From Halohasta salina (GTDB lineage Archaea > Halobacteriota > Halobacteria > Halobacteriales > Haloferacaceae), in contig NZ_JAMZIE010000003.1 in the NCBI RefSeq assembly GCF_024178165.1, positions 62,001-126,000 of the forward strand: a stretch of 64,000 bases of DNA, given 5' to 3'. Position 1 is the first letter of the stretch; each line of letters begins with the position of its first letter. The position numbers and the translations under genes were made by a program. The notes below the pieces were generated by a model, which saw nothing but the letters and a program-made list of their open reading frames with translations, was not told where the DNA came from and searched no databases. Of this stretch, positions 23,870-32,593 are shown piece by piece.

Positions 23870-24436
23870 ATGTTCGAAACTAGTAATCGAGGTCAAGTTG
23901 GTATCGGGACACTCATCGTGTTCATTGCCATGGTCCTCGTGGCGGCGATTGCGGCGGGCGTACTGATCAACACGGCCGGGCTGCTCCAGACACAGGCCGA
24001 AGCGACTGGTGAGGAGACACAGGAACAGGTCAGCGACCGAATCGAGATCCAGAGCGCAACCGGGAACGTTACTGGTGATGAGACCATCGACCGGTTCAAT
24101 CTCACGCTCACGAAAGGAGCAGGTGCGGGCGATATCAAGCTCAACGATACGAGCTACGAGATCGTCACGTCCGACACGGTTTCGAGTGGTGTGCTCAACA
24201 GAAGCGGCGTTACGATCGGTATCATCGACTCCGCTACGACCGATAACGTCATCACCGAGAGAGGCGACCGATACGAAGTCCAATTCAACCTCACTGGGAC
24301 TGGCGGCGTTCTTGACAGTAATCTCGAAGGCGGCGACAGTGTGACGATCACCCTCACTACTGCCGCTGGCGCGTCGACCGTCAAGGAACTCCGCGTTCCC
24401 GACTCGCTCGTCGATCGGTCGGCAGTGAAACTCTAA
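23870..24436 (+). CDS. archaellin (archaeal flagellin), single copy
   Basis: 188 aa. It has a class III prepilin-like leader MFETSNRG cut before [18 protein letters not shown], the hydrophobic helix used for filament assembly. The rest is beta-rich with several N-x-S/T sequons (NVT, NLT, NDT, NRS) that fit N-glycosylated archaellins. Its gene is visibly more AT-rich than its neighbours, as is usual for surface proteins. No arl/fla accessory genes are adjacent; the matching peptidase gene is at 36267 and cheF at 34708. It could be the main or an alternative filament subunit. Confidence 0.9.
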   Translation: MFETSNRGQVGIGTLIVFIAMVLVAAIAAGVLINTAGLLQTQAEATGEETQEQVSDRIEIQSATGNVTGDETIDRFNLTLTKGAGAGDIKLNDTSYEIVTSDTVSSGVLNRSGVTIGIIDSATTDNVITERGDRYEVQFNLTGTGGVLDSNLEGGDSVTITLTTAAGASTVKELRVPDSLVDRSAVKL

Positions 24437-24602
24437 GTCCGGCTCTCGGACTCGTCGACTGTCGGTTCTATCAGTCGGCATCCCACCTATTTTCGGTCCC
24501 GGATCGACACCGACAGCGGCCAGCTTCGCGTGTGACTGTTGTTCGCCGGCCGTGTCGCCGACTCGTCGGGGCTGTCAGTGTCGTCGACTCGACTACCGAG
24601 TT

Positions 24603-25037
24603 CTACCCGTCGAGGTCCTCGGCGATGCCGGCCAGCGAATCGCGGGGCCCCTGTCTGACCGTGTAGATGGCCCGTTCGCCCGGCGTGCGGAGGCCGTACT
24701 GCTCGCCGTCGACCACCGTGTCGAAGGCGACGCTGTTGCCCGATTCGCGGCCGAGATCACGGAGCCACGCGGCCAGTCGGTTGTCGCCTTCGCCGGTCGA
24801 CCGGGCCAGCCGTCGGTTGTCGTAGGCTCCGTGGAGCACCAGCCCGCGGCTGTCCTCGGCGACGACAGCGTGGTGTTCGGTGTCGTCGAACACGAGCCTG
24901 ATCACGTCGTCGGCATCGAGCTCATCGCTTGCGGCCTCCGGGAGCCTGATCCCCTGCCGGCGGGCGCTGCCGAGTCGGACGAGTTCGGCGCGGGCGGTCT
25001 CGACGGTCTCGCTGTCGCTGGGGAGTCTAGTGGGCAT
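24603..25037 (-). CDS. conserved haloarchaeal protein downstream of rps6e, unknown
   Basis: 144 aa from the ATG at 25035-25037. It starts MPTRLPSDSETVETARAELV and has a beta-rich middle (VVAEDSRGLVLHGAYDNRRLAR). No catalytic motif is recognisable. The start is 16 nt after the rps6e stop, so it is very likely co-transcribed with S6e, which points to a housekeeping role near translation, though that is only by association. Confidence 0.7.
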   Translation of the reverse strand: MPTRLPSDSETVETARAELVRLGSARRQGIRLPEAASDELDADDVIRLVFDDTEHHAVVAEDSRGLVLHGAYDNRRLARSTGEGDNRLAAWLRDLGRESGNSVAFDTVVDGEQYGLRTPGERAIYTVRQGPRDSLAGIAEDLDG

Positions 25038-25053
25038 AAAATACGAAGGAGGG

Positions 25054-25443
25054 TTACTCGTCGTCGCTCTCGCCGAAGGCCTCGGCGACACCGTCGTCAC
25101 TGTCGGTCACCGTGGCGTTGATCTGTGCGGTGGCATCCGAGACCGTGCGGCCGCGGACGGTGACCCGTTTTCGCTCGCCGTCACGGCTGGGCTCGAAGCC
25201 GACCCCACCGTCGAGGAGGCGTTCGGCGATCCCCGTCCCCGGCACGTCCTCCCGCATCGGTCGACCGGTCTCGTCGGATCCGCCGGTGAGTTCGAGGGTG
25301 TAGCCGTCGAGTCCGACCGCGCTGCCGTCTACTTCCTCGCCGATCTCTCGGCTGATAAATCGGTTGGCGTCCTGTCCGTCCACGTCCCGCTGGTAGGTCG
25401 ACCCGTCTGCAGGGTCGGCGACGACGACTGTGAAATCTGCCAT
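25054..25443 (-). CDS. rps6e: 30S ribosomal protein S6e
   Basis: 129 aa. [40 protein letters not shown] and [15 protein letters not shown] are archaeal S6e signatures, including the basic loop that contacts 16S rRNA. AATAAAAAG about 22 nt upstream on the coding strand side is AT-rich and may hold the TATA element. A tail of about 10 acidic residues ([15 protein letters not shown]) is a haloarchaeal extension. Confidence 0.95.
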   Translation of the reverse strand: MADFTVVVADPADGSTYQRDVDGQDANRFISREIGEEVDGSAVGLDGYTLELTGGSDETGRPMREDVPGTGIAERLLDGGVGFEPSRDGERKRVTVRGRTVSDATAQINATVTDSDDGVAEAFGESDDE

Positions 25444-25582
25444 ACGTGATCTCTCTGGATGAGCAATAAAAAGCACGTCGAAAGCAGGTCCGACTCCGGC
25501 GGGGAGGCCACGCCTGCCGGTATCCGACGACTTCTGGCTGCCGCCCCCCGGGCGACTCCTCCCGTTCCCGCCGCTGACCGAC

Positions 25583-26113
25583 TCACGACGACTCGCAGTC
25601 GCCGCCGAGTCGACCCTTGAGATAGAACGTCTCGACGTCACAGTAGTCGTTCCACCGGCATTCGAGCCCCTTGGTCATATACAGCGAGTAGAACGCCTCG
25701 CCGGCCGCCTGGACCTCGGCTGCGGTGTACGGGACCAACTGTTTGTCGACCACGTCGTCCTCGCTGGGATAACACTGGGTGGACAACGAAAACCGGTGGT
25801 GGCAGGACGGACAGGTCAGCGGCCGGTGGAACGCCAGTTCCTCGGCGTACTGGTTGCGTGGGACGGCCGTCGCCGTCCCCTGCACCCACGTCGTTCCACA
25901 CCGATCGCAGCTCCCGGTCGCCGTCTCGAAGCCGGGCCACGCCTCGTACTCGGCCTGCAGTTCCGCACACGCCTCCTCGTCGTCGCTCTGACACCGTGCG
26001 TCGTCGCCGAGGATCACGTACTGCTCGGCCCGCATCGGGATCGTGACCGTCCCGCCACAGTCACACTCGTGGTGAAACAGCTTTGCGGCGGCCTCGACAC
26101 TCGTCTCGCTCAT
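25583..26113 (-). CDS. cysteine-rich zinc-binding protein, unknown
   Basis: 176 aa. Three Cys pairs are visible: [17 protein letters not shown] and [10 protein letters not shown], then a fourth region [10 protein letters not shown]. Spacing suggests two zinc ribbons in the first 110 residues and a separate helical C-terminal part ([21 protein letters not shown]). No family is recognised. It lies between rps6e and a Tat-exported cupredoxin-like protein, all on the minus strand but with separate spacing over 50 nt. Confidence 0.65.
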   Translation of the reverse strand: MSETSVEAAAKLFHHECDCGGTVTIPMRAEQYVILGDDARCQSDDEEACAELQAEYEAWPGFETATGSCDRCGTTWVQGTATAVPRNQYAEELAFHRPLTCPSCHHRFSLSTQCYPSEDDVVDKQLVPYTAAEVQAAGEAFYSLYMTKGLECRWNDYCDVETFYLKGRLGGDCESS

Positions 26114-26169
26114 CGTCCGGTTGTTCGCGCCGCAGACGAATATAGCTGGCTGGGACCGTCGACCGGTCG

Positions 26170-26847
26170 CTACTCGCCGTCGACCAGCAGTCGGCCGACC
26201 AGCGGCTCGATCGGCCGGGTCAGCGTTTCGACCGTGTAGCCGTAGGCTCCCCCTCCGAGTTCGTCGACGACGACCGTCTCGACGTCGCCACCGTAGACGG
26301 TCACGCCGCGGCCGTCGGCCCGCAAGCGGTCGCCGTCGCCGTCGTCGCTCCGGAGCGTGAAGCTGTAGGGTACCGGCGTCGGGTTCCGGAGCGTCACCGT
26401 CACGGTCTCGCCCTCGCGTGCCCGAAACGTGACGCCGCTCCGGGCGGCCCGGCGGCCGCCGACCCGCCACGCCGAGTTGCCGACCGAGTTGCCGTCGTCT
26501 CGGTTGAGGTCCGCGACCACCCGTTCGTAGGCTCCCAGTCGGACCGTCACCCGGCCGTCACGCTCCGAGAGGTCGACCCGGCTGACGACCTCCTTGGTCC
26601 GCCCCCCGCCGTCGCCCCCATCACCGCCGGAGCCGTCGCCGTCTCGGGGATCTTCGCTCACGTCGGCCGACCGGATCGCCGGCTCCTCGTCGTCGTTGTG
26701 CTCGTCGGTGACGAGGCTTGCGACCTCCTCTCCACCCGTCCGTGCGGTCGTCACACCCACTAGTCCGGCAGCCCCGAGGAGGGCCCCCCTGATCAGTGCC
26801 CGCCTGGAGCGTTCGGTCTGCCCGGTGAGAGAATCCAATCGATCCAT
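26170..26847 (-). CDS. Tat-exported cupredoxin-like protein
   Basis: 225 aa from the ATG at 26845-26847. A longer frame adds 18 residues, but a TATA-like CTATAG lies about 25 nt upstream of this ATG and places the twin-arginine motif at residues 15-16 (RSRRALIRGALLGAAG). After an acidic Gly-rich linker comes a beta-sandwich domain with GETVTVTLRNPTPVPYSFTL and a final RLLVDGE, resembling the first cupredoxin domain of copper oxidases. A type 1 copper set (His-Cys-His) is not visible, so it may not bind copper. Confidence 0.62.
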   Translation of the reverse strand: MDRLDSLTGQTERSRRALIRGALLGAAGLVGVTTARTGGEEVASLVTDEHNDDEEPAIRSADVSEDPRDGDGSGGDGGDGGGRTKEVVSRVDLSERDGRVTVRLGAYERVVADLNRDDGNSVGNSAWRVGGRRAARSGVTFRAREGETVTVTLRNPTPVPYSFTLRSDDGDGDRLRADGRGVTVYGGDVETVVVDELGGGAYGYTVETLTRPIEPLVGRLLVDGE

Positions 26848-26870
26848 CTGCCGCCCAGTTAGTGACCCCT

Positions 26871-26878
26871 CTATAGCC
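26871..26878 (-). promoter_or_regulatory. TATA-like element setting the Tat-protein start
   Basis: GCTATAGA on the minus strand lies 24-31 nt before the chosen ATG at 26847, consistent with a leaderless mRNA. Confidence 0.4.
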
Positions 26879-27004
26879 GCCGTCGACAGTTCCCATTTCA
26901 TGAGAATCGTCTTAGTGAATATATACTATCCCGTAGCCGGCGGCGAGGCGGGCGTTCCGTGACCAATCACAACCCATAGGTCGCCCCGCCGTGTCGGATC
27001 GCCC

Positions 27005-27913
27005 ATGGAACTCGGTGTTATCGGTCTCGGACGCATGGGACGGATCGTCGTCGACCGAACGCTCGCGGCGGGCCACGACGTGGTCGCCTTCGATCTCGAC
27101 GACAACGCGGTCGCCTCGGCCGCCGACGCGGGGGCAACCCCCGCGGACTCGGTGGCGGATCTCGCCGACAGGCTCGGCGCCGACAAGCGGATCTGGCTGA
27201 TGGTCCCCGCGGGGAAGGCGGTCGACGCCACCCTCGACGATCTCGATCCCCACCTCGACGAGGACGATGTCGTGGTCGACGGCGGCAACTCCCACTTCGA
27301 GCGGTCGGTCGAGCGGGCCGAAGCCTGTTCGGGGACCTACCTCGACTGCGGGACCAGTGGCGGCCCCGCCAGCGCCGAGGAAGGATTTTCGCTGATGGTC
27401 GGCGGCCCCGAGTGGGCCTACGAGGAACTCGTCCCCGTTTTCGACGCCGTGGCGACCGGCCCGGATGGCCACGGACGGATGGGACCGTCGGGGGCGGGCC
27501 ACTACGTGAAGATGGTCCACAACGGCGTGGAGTACGCCTTGATGCAGGCCTACGGCGAGGGGTTCGAACTACTGGCCGACGGCCGCTACGAGCTGGATCT
27601 CGAAACGGTCGCCCGGACGTGGAACAACGGCGCGGTCATTCGGTCGTGGCTCTTGGAACTCTGTGAGGAGGCCTTCATGAAGGAGGCCACCGCGGACGAC
27701 GCACTCGGAGACGTCGACGATTACGTCGCCGGTGGGTCGACCGGGACGTGGACCGTCAAGGAGGCCCTCGAACAGGAAGTGCCGGTTCCGCTGATCTATC
27801 AGGCGCTCGCCGAGCGGTTCGACAGCCGCAACGAGGGCCGGTTTTCCCGGCGGCTGGCCAATCGGCTCCGCTACGGCTTCGGTCGACACGAGGTCGCCCG
27901 GCGCGAGGACTGA
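27005..27913 (+). CDS. gnd: 6-phosphogluconate dehydrogenase (decarboxylating), short GntZ type
   Basis: 302 aa. It starts MELGVIGLGRMG with the NAD(P) fingerprint. Catalytic and substrate motifs VVDGGNSHFERS, TSGGPASAEEGFSLMVGG and the Lys/Asn segment GAGHYVKMVHNGVEYALM are intact. The length fits the short NAD-preferring class found in haloarchaea. Together with Azf (61449-62231) it completes the oxidative pentose phosphate pathway that supplies ribulose 5-phosphate in Haloferax. A TATA-like GAATATATAC lies about 80 nt upstream. Confidence 0.93.
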   Translation: MELGVIGLGRMGRIVVDRTLAAGHDVVAFDLDDNAVASAADAGATPADSVADLADRLGADKRIWLMVPAGKAVDATLDDLDPHLDEDDVVVDGGNSHFERSVERAEACSGTYLDCGTSGGPASAEEGFSLMVGGPEWAYEELVPVFDAVATGPDGHGRMGPSGAGHYVKMVHNGVEYALMQAYGEGFELLADGRYELDLETVARTWNNGAVIRSWLLELCEEAFMKEATADDALGDVDDYVAGGSTGTWTVKEALEQEVPVPLIYQALAERFDSRNEGRFSRRLANRLRYGFGRHEVARRED

Positions 27914-27984
27914 CCGGCCGATAGGCGGGATCGCAGTCCCGCGGTCTCGTAACCTAATTAAACCCCGATTTCGTAGGACCACAT

Positions 27985-28566
27985 ATGGTTGACATCGTGG
28001 CGTTCAGCATCGCAGCGGGTTTGGTGTCCGTGCTTGCCATTCTCCATTTCACCAAGGGGACCGGCTGGGAGTCGACCCCCGATATCTCTCAAGAGATCCT
28101 CGATCGCCGGGCCGCGACCGTCCCCGAGACGAGCTTCCCCGAACCGATGAACCGCGCCATCGGCGGCGGTGGCGGCGCGGTTCCCGCGGTCGGTGAGGCC
28201 GGCGGCGAGGAGGGTGCCGAACTCGAAGAGGCCGAAGAGGAATCACAGAGCCCGGCCGATATGCCGGAAGACGAGGTCGAATATCACGAGATCGAACTCA
28301 CAAAGCAAGGCGAGACCATCGAGGTCGCCAGCAACGAAACGATCCTCGACAAGGCCGAGGACGAAGGCTTCGACCTCCCCTACGCGTGTAGACAGGGTCA
28401 GTGTGTCTCCTGTGCGGCGTACACTCCCGACGGTCCGTCCGAGGACCACGTGATCCACTACGAGCAGGAAACGTTCACCGACGACGAACTGGAAGAGGGC
28501 TATATGCTGACCTGTGTCGCCTACCCGATCGACGACTTCACGCTCGAAACCGGCGAAGCGCCCTAA
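27985..28566 (+). CDS. membrane-anchored [2Fe-2S] ferredoxin
   Basis: 193 aa. An N-terminal transmembrane helix ([18 protein letters not shown]) is followed by a Gly- and Glu-rich linker to about residue 95, then a plant-type ferredoxin domain. The cluster ligands are C135, C140, C143 and C177 in CRQGQCVSC and LTC. The halophile-specific acidic insertion of the soluble ferredoxin is absent. It probably passes electrons at the membrane, for example to a respiratory or desaturase partner; the partner cannot be inferred. Confidence 0.88.
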   Translation: MVDIVAFSIAAGLVSVLAILHFTKGTGWESTPDISQEILDRRAATVPETSFPEPMNRAIGGGGGAVPAVGEAGGEEGAELEEAEEESQSPADMPEDEVEYHEIELTKQGETIEVASNETILDKAEDEGFDLPYACRQGQCVSCAAYTPDGPSEDHVIHYEQETFTDDELEEGYMLTCVAYPIDDFTLETGEAP

Positions 28567-28679
28567 CGCCGTCCGCTGATCGTCACCCGTCTCGTTCTTG
28601 GACCCGGCCGACGTCCGTATATTCGCCGCTCTCGTCGACCCGGCTGTCTGTCGGCGCTACTGCACAACCGCGCAAGGAC

Positions 28680-28687
28680 TTATATAT
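28680..28687 (+). promoter_or_regulatory. TATA element of the small winged-helix gene
   Basis: TTATATAT starts 28 nt before the ATG at 28708, typical of haloarchaeal leaderless transcripts. Confidence 0.6.
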
Positions 28688-28707
28688 CCCGCGGCGAACG
28701 GGCGGCC

Positions 28708-28980
28708 ATGAACGACGCGCTACGCTCGCGGCTCGAATCGCTGCCGCCGAGTGCGAAACTGGTGTACAAGACCCTCGAATACGAGGGTCCCTTGACACAG
28801 GGCCAGCTCGCCGACCGGTCGTTGCTGCCGGCCCGGACCGTTCGGTACGCCCTCTCGACGCTCGAAGACGAGGCGGTCGTCAGCGAGGAGCTCTACATTC
28901 AGGACGCCCGCAAACGGCTCTACTCGCTGTCGACCGACGACGCACGGTCCGACCGCTCCGAGCCAGCCTTTTCGATCTGA
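28708..28980 (+). CDS. small winged-helix (MarR/TrmB-like) regulator
   Basis: 90 aa: a single wHTH domain, with the turn [21 protein letters not shown] and wing [13 protein letters not shown]. No ligand domain is present. Next to it, 47 nt downstream on the same strand, is dihydrofolate reductase, so the pair may be one operon and the regulator may control it or itself. Confidence 0.8.
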   Translation: MNDALRSRLESLPPSAKLVYKTLEYEGPLTQGQLADRSLLPARTVRYALSTLEDEAVVSEELYIQDARKRLYSLSTDDARSDRSEPAFSI

Positions 28981-29027
28981 GCGCCCCCGTAGCAAACGGT
29001 TTGTACGACCGTCCCGAAACCGTGGCA

Positions 29028-29510
29028 ATGGAACTCGTTTCCGTGGCCGCCCTCGCCGACAACCGGGTGATCGGCGACGACGGCGAACTCCCGTGGCCGT
29101 CGATTCCGGCCGACAAACGGCAGTACCGCGAGCGGATCGCCAACGATCCCGTGATCCTCGGCCGACGCACCTTCGAGTCGATGCTCGACGATCTGCCGGG
29201 CAGCCACCAGATCGTTCTCAGCCGGAGCCGTGATTCCTTCGAGGTTCCCTCGGCCGTCCACGCTGGGAGCGTCGAGGAGGCGGTCGACCGCGCGACCGAA
29301 CTCGGTGCCGATCGGGCCTACGTGATCGGCGGCGGCGACATCTATCGGCTCTTCCAGCCTCACGTCGACCGGATGGTGTTGAGCCGGGTCGACGGGAGCT
29401 ACGCTGGCGACAGCTACTATCCCGAGTGGGACCCTGCCGACTGGCGGCTCGACTCGGAGACGGCCTACGACCGGTTCGTACTCCAAGAGTGGGTGCGCGT
29501 CGACGGGTAG
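29028..29510 (+). CDS. dihydrofolate reductase
   Basis: 160 aa from the ATG at 29028. It opens with [25 protein letters not shown], where the active-site loop and the acidic residue follow the DHFR pattern, continues with [12 protein letters not shown] and the NADPH motif [12 protein letters not shown]. It reduces dihydrofolate to tetrahydrofolate for thymidylate and purine synthesis. Many haloarchaea carry hdrA/hdrB paralogues; which one this is cannot be read. The TAG stop is part of a copy of the dispersed palindrome. Confidence 0.92.
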   Translation: MELVSVAALADNRVIGDDGELPWPSIPADKRQYRERIANDPVILGRRTFESMLDDLPGSHQIVLSRSRDSFEVPSAVHAGSVEEAVDRATELGADRAYVIGGGDIYRLFQPHVDRMVLSRVDGSYAGDSYYPEWDPADWRLDSETAYDRFVLQEWVRVDG

Positions 29511-29522
29511 CCGGCGACTACC
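29506..29522. repeat. dispersed 3'-end palindrome, copy 6
   Basis: GGTAG-7 nt (CCGGCGA)-CTACC. It contains the dihydrofolate reductase stop and lies between converging genes. Confidence 0.5.
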
Positions 29523-29538
29523 GTACGGTAGGCACTGG

Positions 29539-30816
29539 CTACGCGAACAGGTCGCGCGCGCCGTCGACCGCTTCGACCAGTGCGTCGACCTCCTCGCGCG
29601 TATTGTAGATGTAGAACGAGGCCCGCGCCGAGGCAGCCGCGCCGAGGGTGTCGTGGAGCGGCTGGGTACAGTGGTCGCCCGCCCGGATCGCCACCGCGTA
29701 GTCGTTGAGAATACTCGAGAGGTCGTGGGCGTGGACGCCGTCGATGTTGAACGCCACCAGCCCGCCGCGGTCGTCGCCTGGTGGGCCGTAGATCTCGACG
29801 TCGTCGTGTTCGCTCAGCTTGTCGTAGGCGTACTCCGCGAGCAGTTCCTCGTGGGCTTGGACGTTGTCCATCCCGATCTCCTCGAGGTAGTCGATCGCGG
29901 CATGCAGGGCGATCCCTTGGGCGATCAGCGGCGTGCCGGCCTCGAACTTCCACGGCAGGTCCTCCCACGTCGACTCCTCGTAGGTCACCTTCCGGATCAT
30001 GTCGCCGCCGTAGAGATACGGCTGCATCGATTCGAGGATTTCCTGTTTGCCGTACAGCACGCCGATCCCCGTCGGCCCGAGCATCTTGTGGCCGGAGAAC
30101 GCATAGAAGTCGGCGTCGATGGCTTGGACGTCGACCGGGCGGGTGGGCACCGCCTGTGCGCCGTCGATAAAGGAGTAGGCCCCGACCTCGTGAGCCATGT
30201 CGGTGATCTCGGCGACCGGGTTGATCGTGCCGAGGGTGTTGGAGACGTGGACCAGCGAGACCATCCGTGTCGAGTCGTCGATCAACTCGGCGGCGTGATC
30301 CATGTCGAGCCGACCGTCTTCGTCGACTTCGATAAAGCGGAGCTCCGCGCCGGTGCGCTTGCAGATCTGCTGCCACGTCACCAGCGAGGCGTGGTGTTCC
30401 ATCTGGGTGGTGACGACCGTGTCACCGGGTTCGAGCTCTTCGAGCCCCCACGCGTAGGCGACGAGGTTCATCGACTCGGTGGTGTTCTTCGTGAAGACGA
30501 TCTCTTCGCGGCCCGCGGCGTTGATAAACGCCGCCACGCGGTCGTGGGCCTCTTCGTAGGCGACCGAGGCCTCCTGACTCAGCTGGTGGATCCCACGGTG
30601 GACGTTGGCGTTGTAGCCGTAGTAGTAGTCGACGATCGCGTCGACGACCTGCTTCGGAGTCTGGCTCGTCGCGGCGTTGTCGAGATACACCAACGGCTCG
30701 GTGTCGTCGTCCCCCTCGCCGGGGGTCGTGACGTCGCCGCCGACCTTGCGGTCCAGCACCGGGAAATCCTCCCGGATCGCCTCGACGTCGATGGGGTAGC
30801 TCTCCTGTGTACTCAT
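29539..30816 (-). CDS. sufS: cysteine desulfurase, SufS type
   Basis: 425 aa. The fold-type I PLP enzyme shows the internal aldimine lysine in FYAFSGHKMLGPTGIGVLYG and the catalytic cysteine in AIRAGDHCTQPLH, the group II SufS signature. It mobilises sulfur from cysteine for Fe-S cluster assembly. The ATG is at 30814-30816, giving a normal N-terminus (YPIDVEAIREDFPVLDRKV). An acidic loop near residues 30-40 (GEGDDDTE) is a haloarchaeal insertion. No other suf genes are adjacent. Confidence 0.93.
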   Translation of the reverse strand: MSTQESYPIDVEAIREDFPVLDRKVGGDVTTPGEGDDDTEPLVYLDNAATSQTPKQVVDAIVDYYYGYNANVHRGIHQLSQEASVAYEEAHDRVAAFINAAGREEIVFTKNTTESMNLVAYAWGLEELEPGDTVVTTQMEHHASLVTWQQICKRTGAELRFIEVDEDGRLDMDHAAELIDDSTRMVSLVHVSNTLGTINPVAEITDMAHEVGAYSFIDGAQAVPTRPVDVQAIDADFYAFSGHKMLGPTGIGVLYGKQEILESMQPYLYGGDMIRKVTYEESTWEDLPWKFEAGTPLIAQGIALHAAIDYLEEIGMDNVQAHEELLAEYAYDKLSEHDDVEIYGPPGDDRGGLVAFNIDGVHAHDLSSILNDYAVAIRAGDHCTQPLHDTLGAAASARASFYIYNTREEVDALVEAVDGARDLFA

Positions 30817-30974
30817 TGCGTCTGTGTAGGGGAGCCGGGGGTAACACGTCTTCGGTCTCCCGAAGCCGATGTAACGAGTTCTCGTTTCAATCGAAGGAGA
30901 ATGACGACGAATTCGGGTGTTAGCCACCGCCTACTGTGGTCTCGACCGCCCTTCGCGTCGCTCACGCCCGACGG

Positions 30975-31274
30975 CTACATCCAGAGCAGTTGGGCGTGGC
31001 GCGTCCCGTCGACGTCGAGGACGCGGTCCTCGTCGATGATGCCGGCCTCGATAGCGACCCCGACCGCCTCGCGGCCGACGATGTTGGCGACGTCGGCTCG
31101 CGTGAGCCCGTCGACCACGGCATCGTCGTCGGCTTCGACCGCTTCCTCGCCGCCGTAGAACGCCTCGGTGACTTCGAGTCGTACCGGATCGTCGACGTAG
31201 GTCTCGCCGAGGCACTCCTCGTCACAGACCGAGACGAGCAGGCCTTCGGGGGTCTGGCGCTCGCGCAGCAGCAT
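30975..31274 (-). CDS. DUF424 family protein
   Basis: 99 aa. It begins MLLRERQTPEGLLVSVCDEECLGETY and contains DVANIVGREAVGVAIEAGIID, matching the archaeal DUF424 family of unknown function, which tends to lie near translation genes. Its start codon shares one base with the stop codon of the TPR gene (TAATG), so the two are translationally coupled. Confidence 0.82.
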   Translation of the reverse strand: MLLRERQTPEGLLVSVCDEECLGETYVDDPVRLEVTEAFYGGEEAVEADDDAVVDGLTRADVANIVGREAVGVAIEAGIIDEDRVLDVDGTRHAQLLWM

Positions 31275-32017
31275 TAGAACTCCTCGCGGAGCTCGTCTTC
31301 CGCGGCTGCCCGGATCTCGTCGGCCTGTTCGATCGCCTCCTGGGCGGCCTCCTGCTCGCCGAGTTCTTCGAGCGCCAGTGCCTTTTCTTCGAGGATGTCG
31401 GCGTTCCGCATTCCCAGTCGGAGAGCGTTGTCGAAGGCGTCGACGGCGTCCTCGTAGAGCCCCCGCTCGGAGAGGAAAAAGCCCCGGTTGTACCACGCTT
31501 GTGGGAACCGGGGATCGATCTCGACGGCGCGTTCGGCGTGTTCGAGTGCCTCCTCGGTGCGACCGTACTCCCACAGCGCGTAGGCGAGATTGGTCTCGGC
31601 GCTGGCGGCGTGTTCCGAATCGTCGTCGATCCGCAGCGCTTCCTGATAGGCCCCGATCGCCTGATCGTACTCTTCGAGTTGGGCGTGGGCCGCGCCCTTG
31701 TTGACCCACGCCTCCTGGGCGTCGAGACTCTCGTCGTCGGCGAACCGCGCGGCGCGCTCGAAGGCTTCGGTGGCCTCCTCGAAGCGCTTGATCCCCATGT
31801 AGGAGAGGCCGACCTCGATGAGTTGTTCGACGTCGACCTCGTCGGCCGAGATGTTGTGTTCGTCCAGCAGGTCGGTCAGGGCGTGTGAATCGACCGGGTC
31901 GACCTGCGAGGGATCGCCGGCCAACTCCTCGGGATCGAGGCTGAACTCCGCGTAGTCCTCGTCGATCCCCTGTCCACGGGAGAACTCGTGGGCGTCCCGC
32001 TCGGAATCGTCTGTCAT
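31274..32017 (-). CDS. tetratricopeptide-repeat protein
   Basis: 247 aa, strongly acidic. At least four TPR units run from about residue 65 to 235, recognisable by the pattern AWVNKGAAHAQLEEYDQAIGAYQEALRI-like repeats spaced 34 residues. TPR arrays are protein-binding scaffolds. Partner unknown. First gene of a two-gene unit with DUF424. Confidence 0.85.
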   Translation of the reverse strand: MTDDSERDAHEFSRGQGIDEDYAEFSLDPEELAGDPSQVDPVDSHALTDLLDEHNISADEVDVEQLIEVGLSYMGIKRFEEATEAFERAARFADDESLDAQEAWVNKGAAHAQLEEYDQAIGAYQEALRIDDDSEHAASAETNLAYALWEYGRTEEALEHAERAVEIDPRFPQAWYNRGFFLSERGLYEDAVDAFDNALRLGMRNADILEEKALALEELGEQEAAQEAIEQADEIRAAAEDELREEF

Positions 32018-32088
32018 AGGAGAGTTTGGGAGTCATCTCGGGTAAGGGTTACGTCGACGGGGCGACTCCCGTGGTCACCGACACGTCG

Positions 32089-32517
32089 TCACCTGACCGT
32101 CGTGACTGCCACCGGTGAACGCCGGAACACCTTCCGTGCGACGTTGCCGATCAGGAAGCCGCGGGTGACGTCTTCGCTGTGCTTGCCGTGGCTCCCCATC
32201 ACGACCGTGTCGTACTCGCCGGCCCGGTTCACGATCGCCCGGGACGGATCGCCGACAGCGACGACCGTCCGGATCTCCGTATCGTGGTCGGCCGCGAGAC
32301 GCCGGGCCCGCTCGAAGACCGGTTCGGCGCGCTTTCGGGCCGCCGCGTCGACGTCGTCTTCGAGGGCGAGACTGACCGCATCTCCCATCATCATCGTCGC
32401 GCTCCCGACGACGTGGAGGACCGTGATTTCGGGGTCGACACAGGTTTCGATGGCGTATTCGAGCGCTCGCTCCGCCATCGCCGAGTCGTCCATCGGGACG
32501 AGAATCCGAGTGGCCAT
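32089..32517 (-). CDS. universal stress protein, UspA family (copy 4)
   Basis: 142 aa. It opens ATRILVPMDDSAMAERALEYA and keeps the ATP-type loop GSHGKHSEDVTRGFLIGNVARKVFR and the final PVAVTTVR strand. It is one of four UspA proteins in 64 kb. It stands alone upstream of the TPR unit. Confidence 0.88.
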   Translation of the reverse strand: MATRILVPMDDSAMAERALEYAIETCVDPEITVLHVVGSATMMMGDAVSLALEDDVDAAARKRAEPVFERARRLAADHDTEIRTVVAVGDPSRAIVNRAGEYDTVVMGSHGKHSEDVTRGFLIGNVARKVFRRSPVAVTTVR

Positions 32518-32593
32518 ACACCTCCAAGGAGTCGAGTGCTCATAATCCCGGGTGTCGCGGGCCTCGTCTCTCAGTCGATTGGCGGCTCACCGA

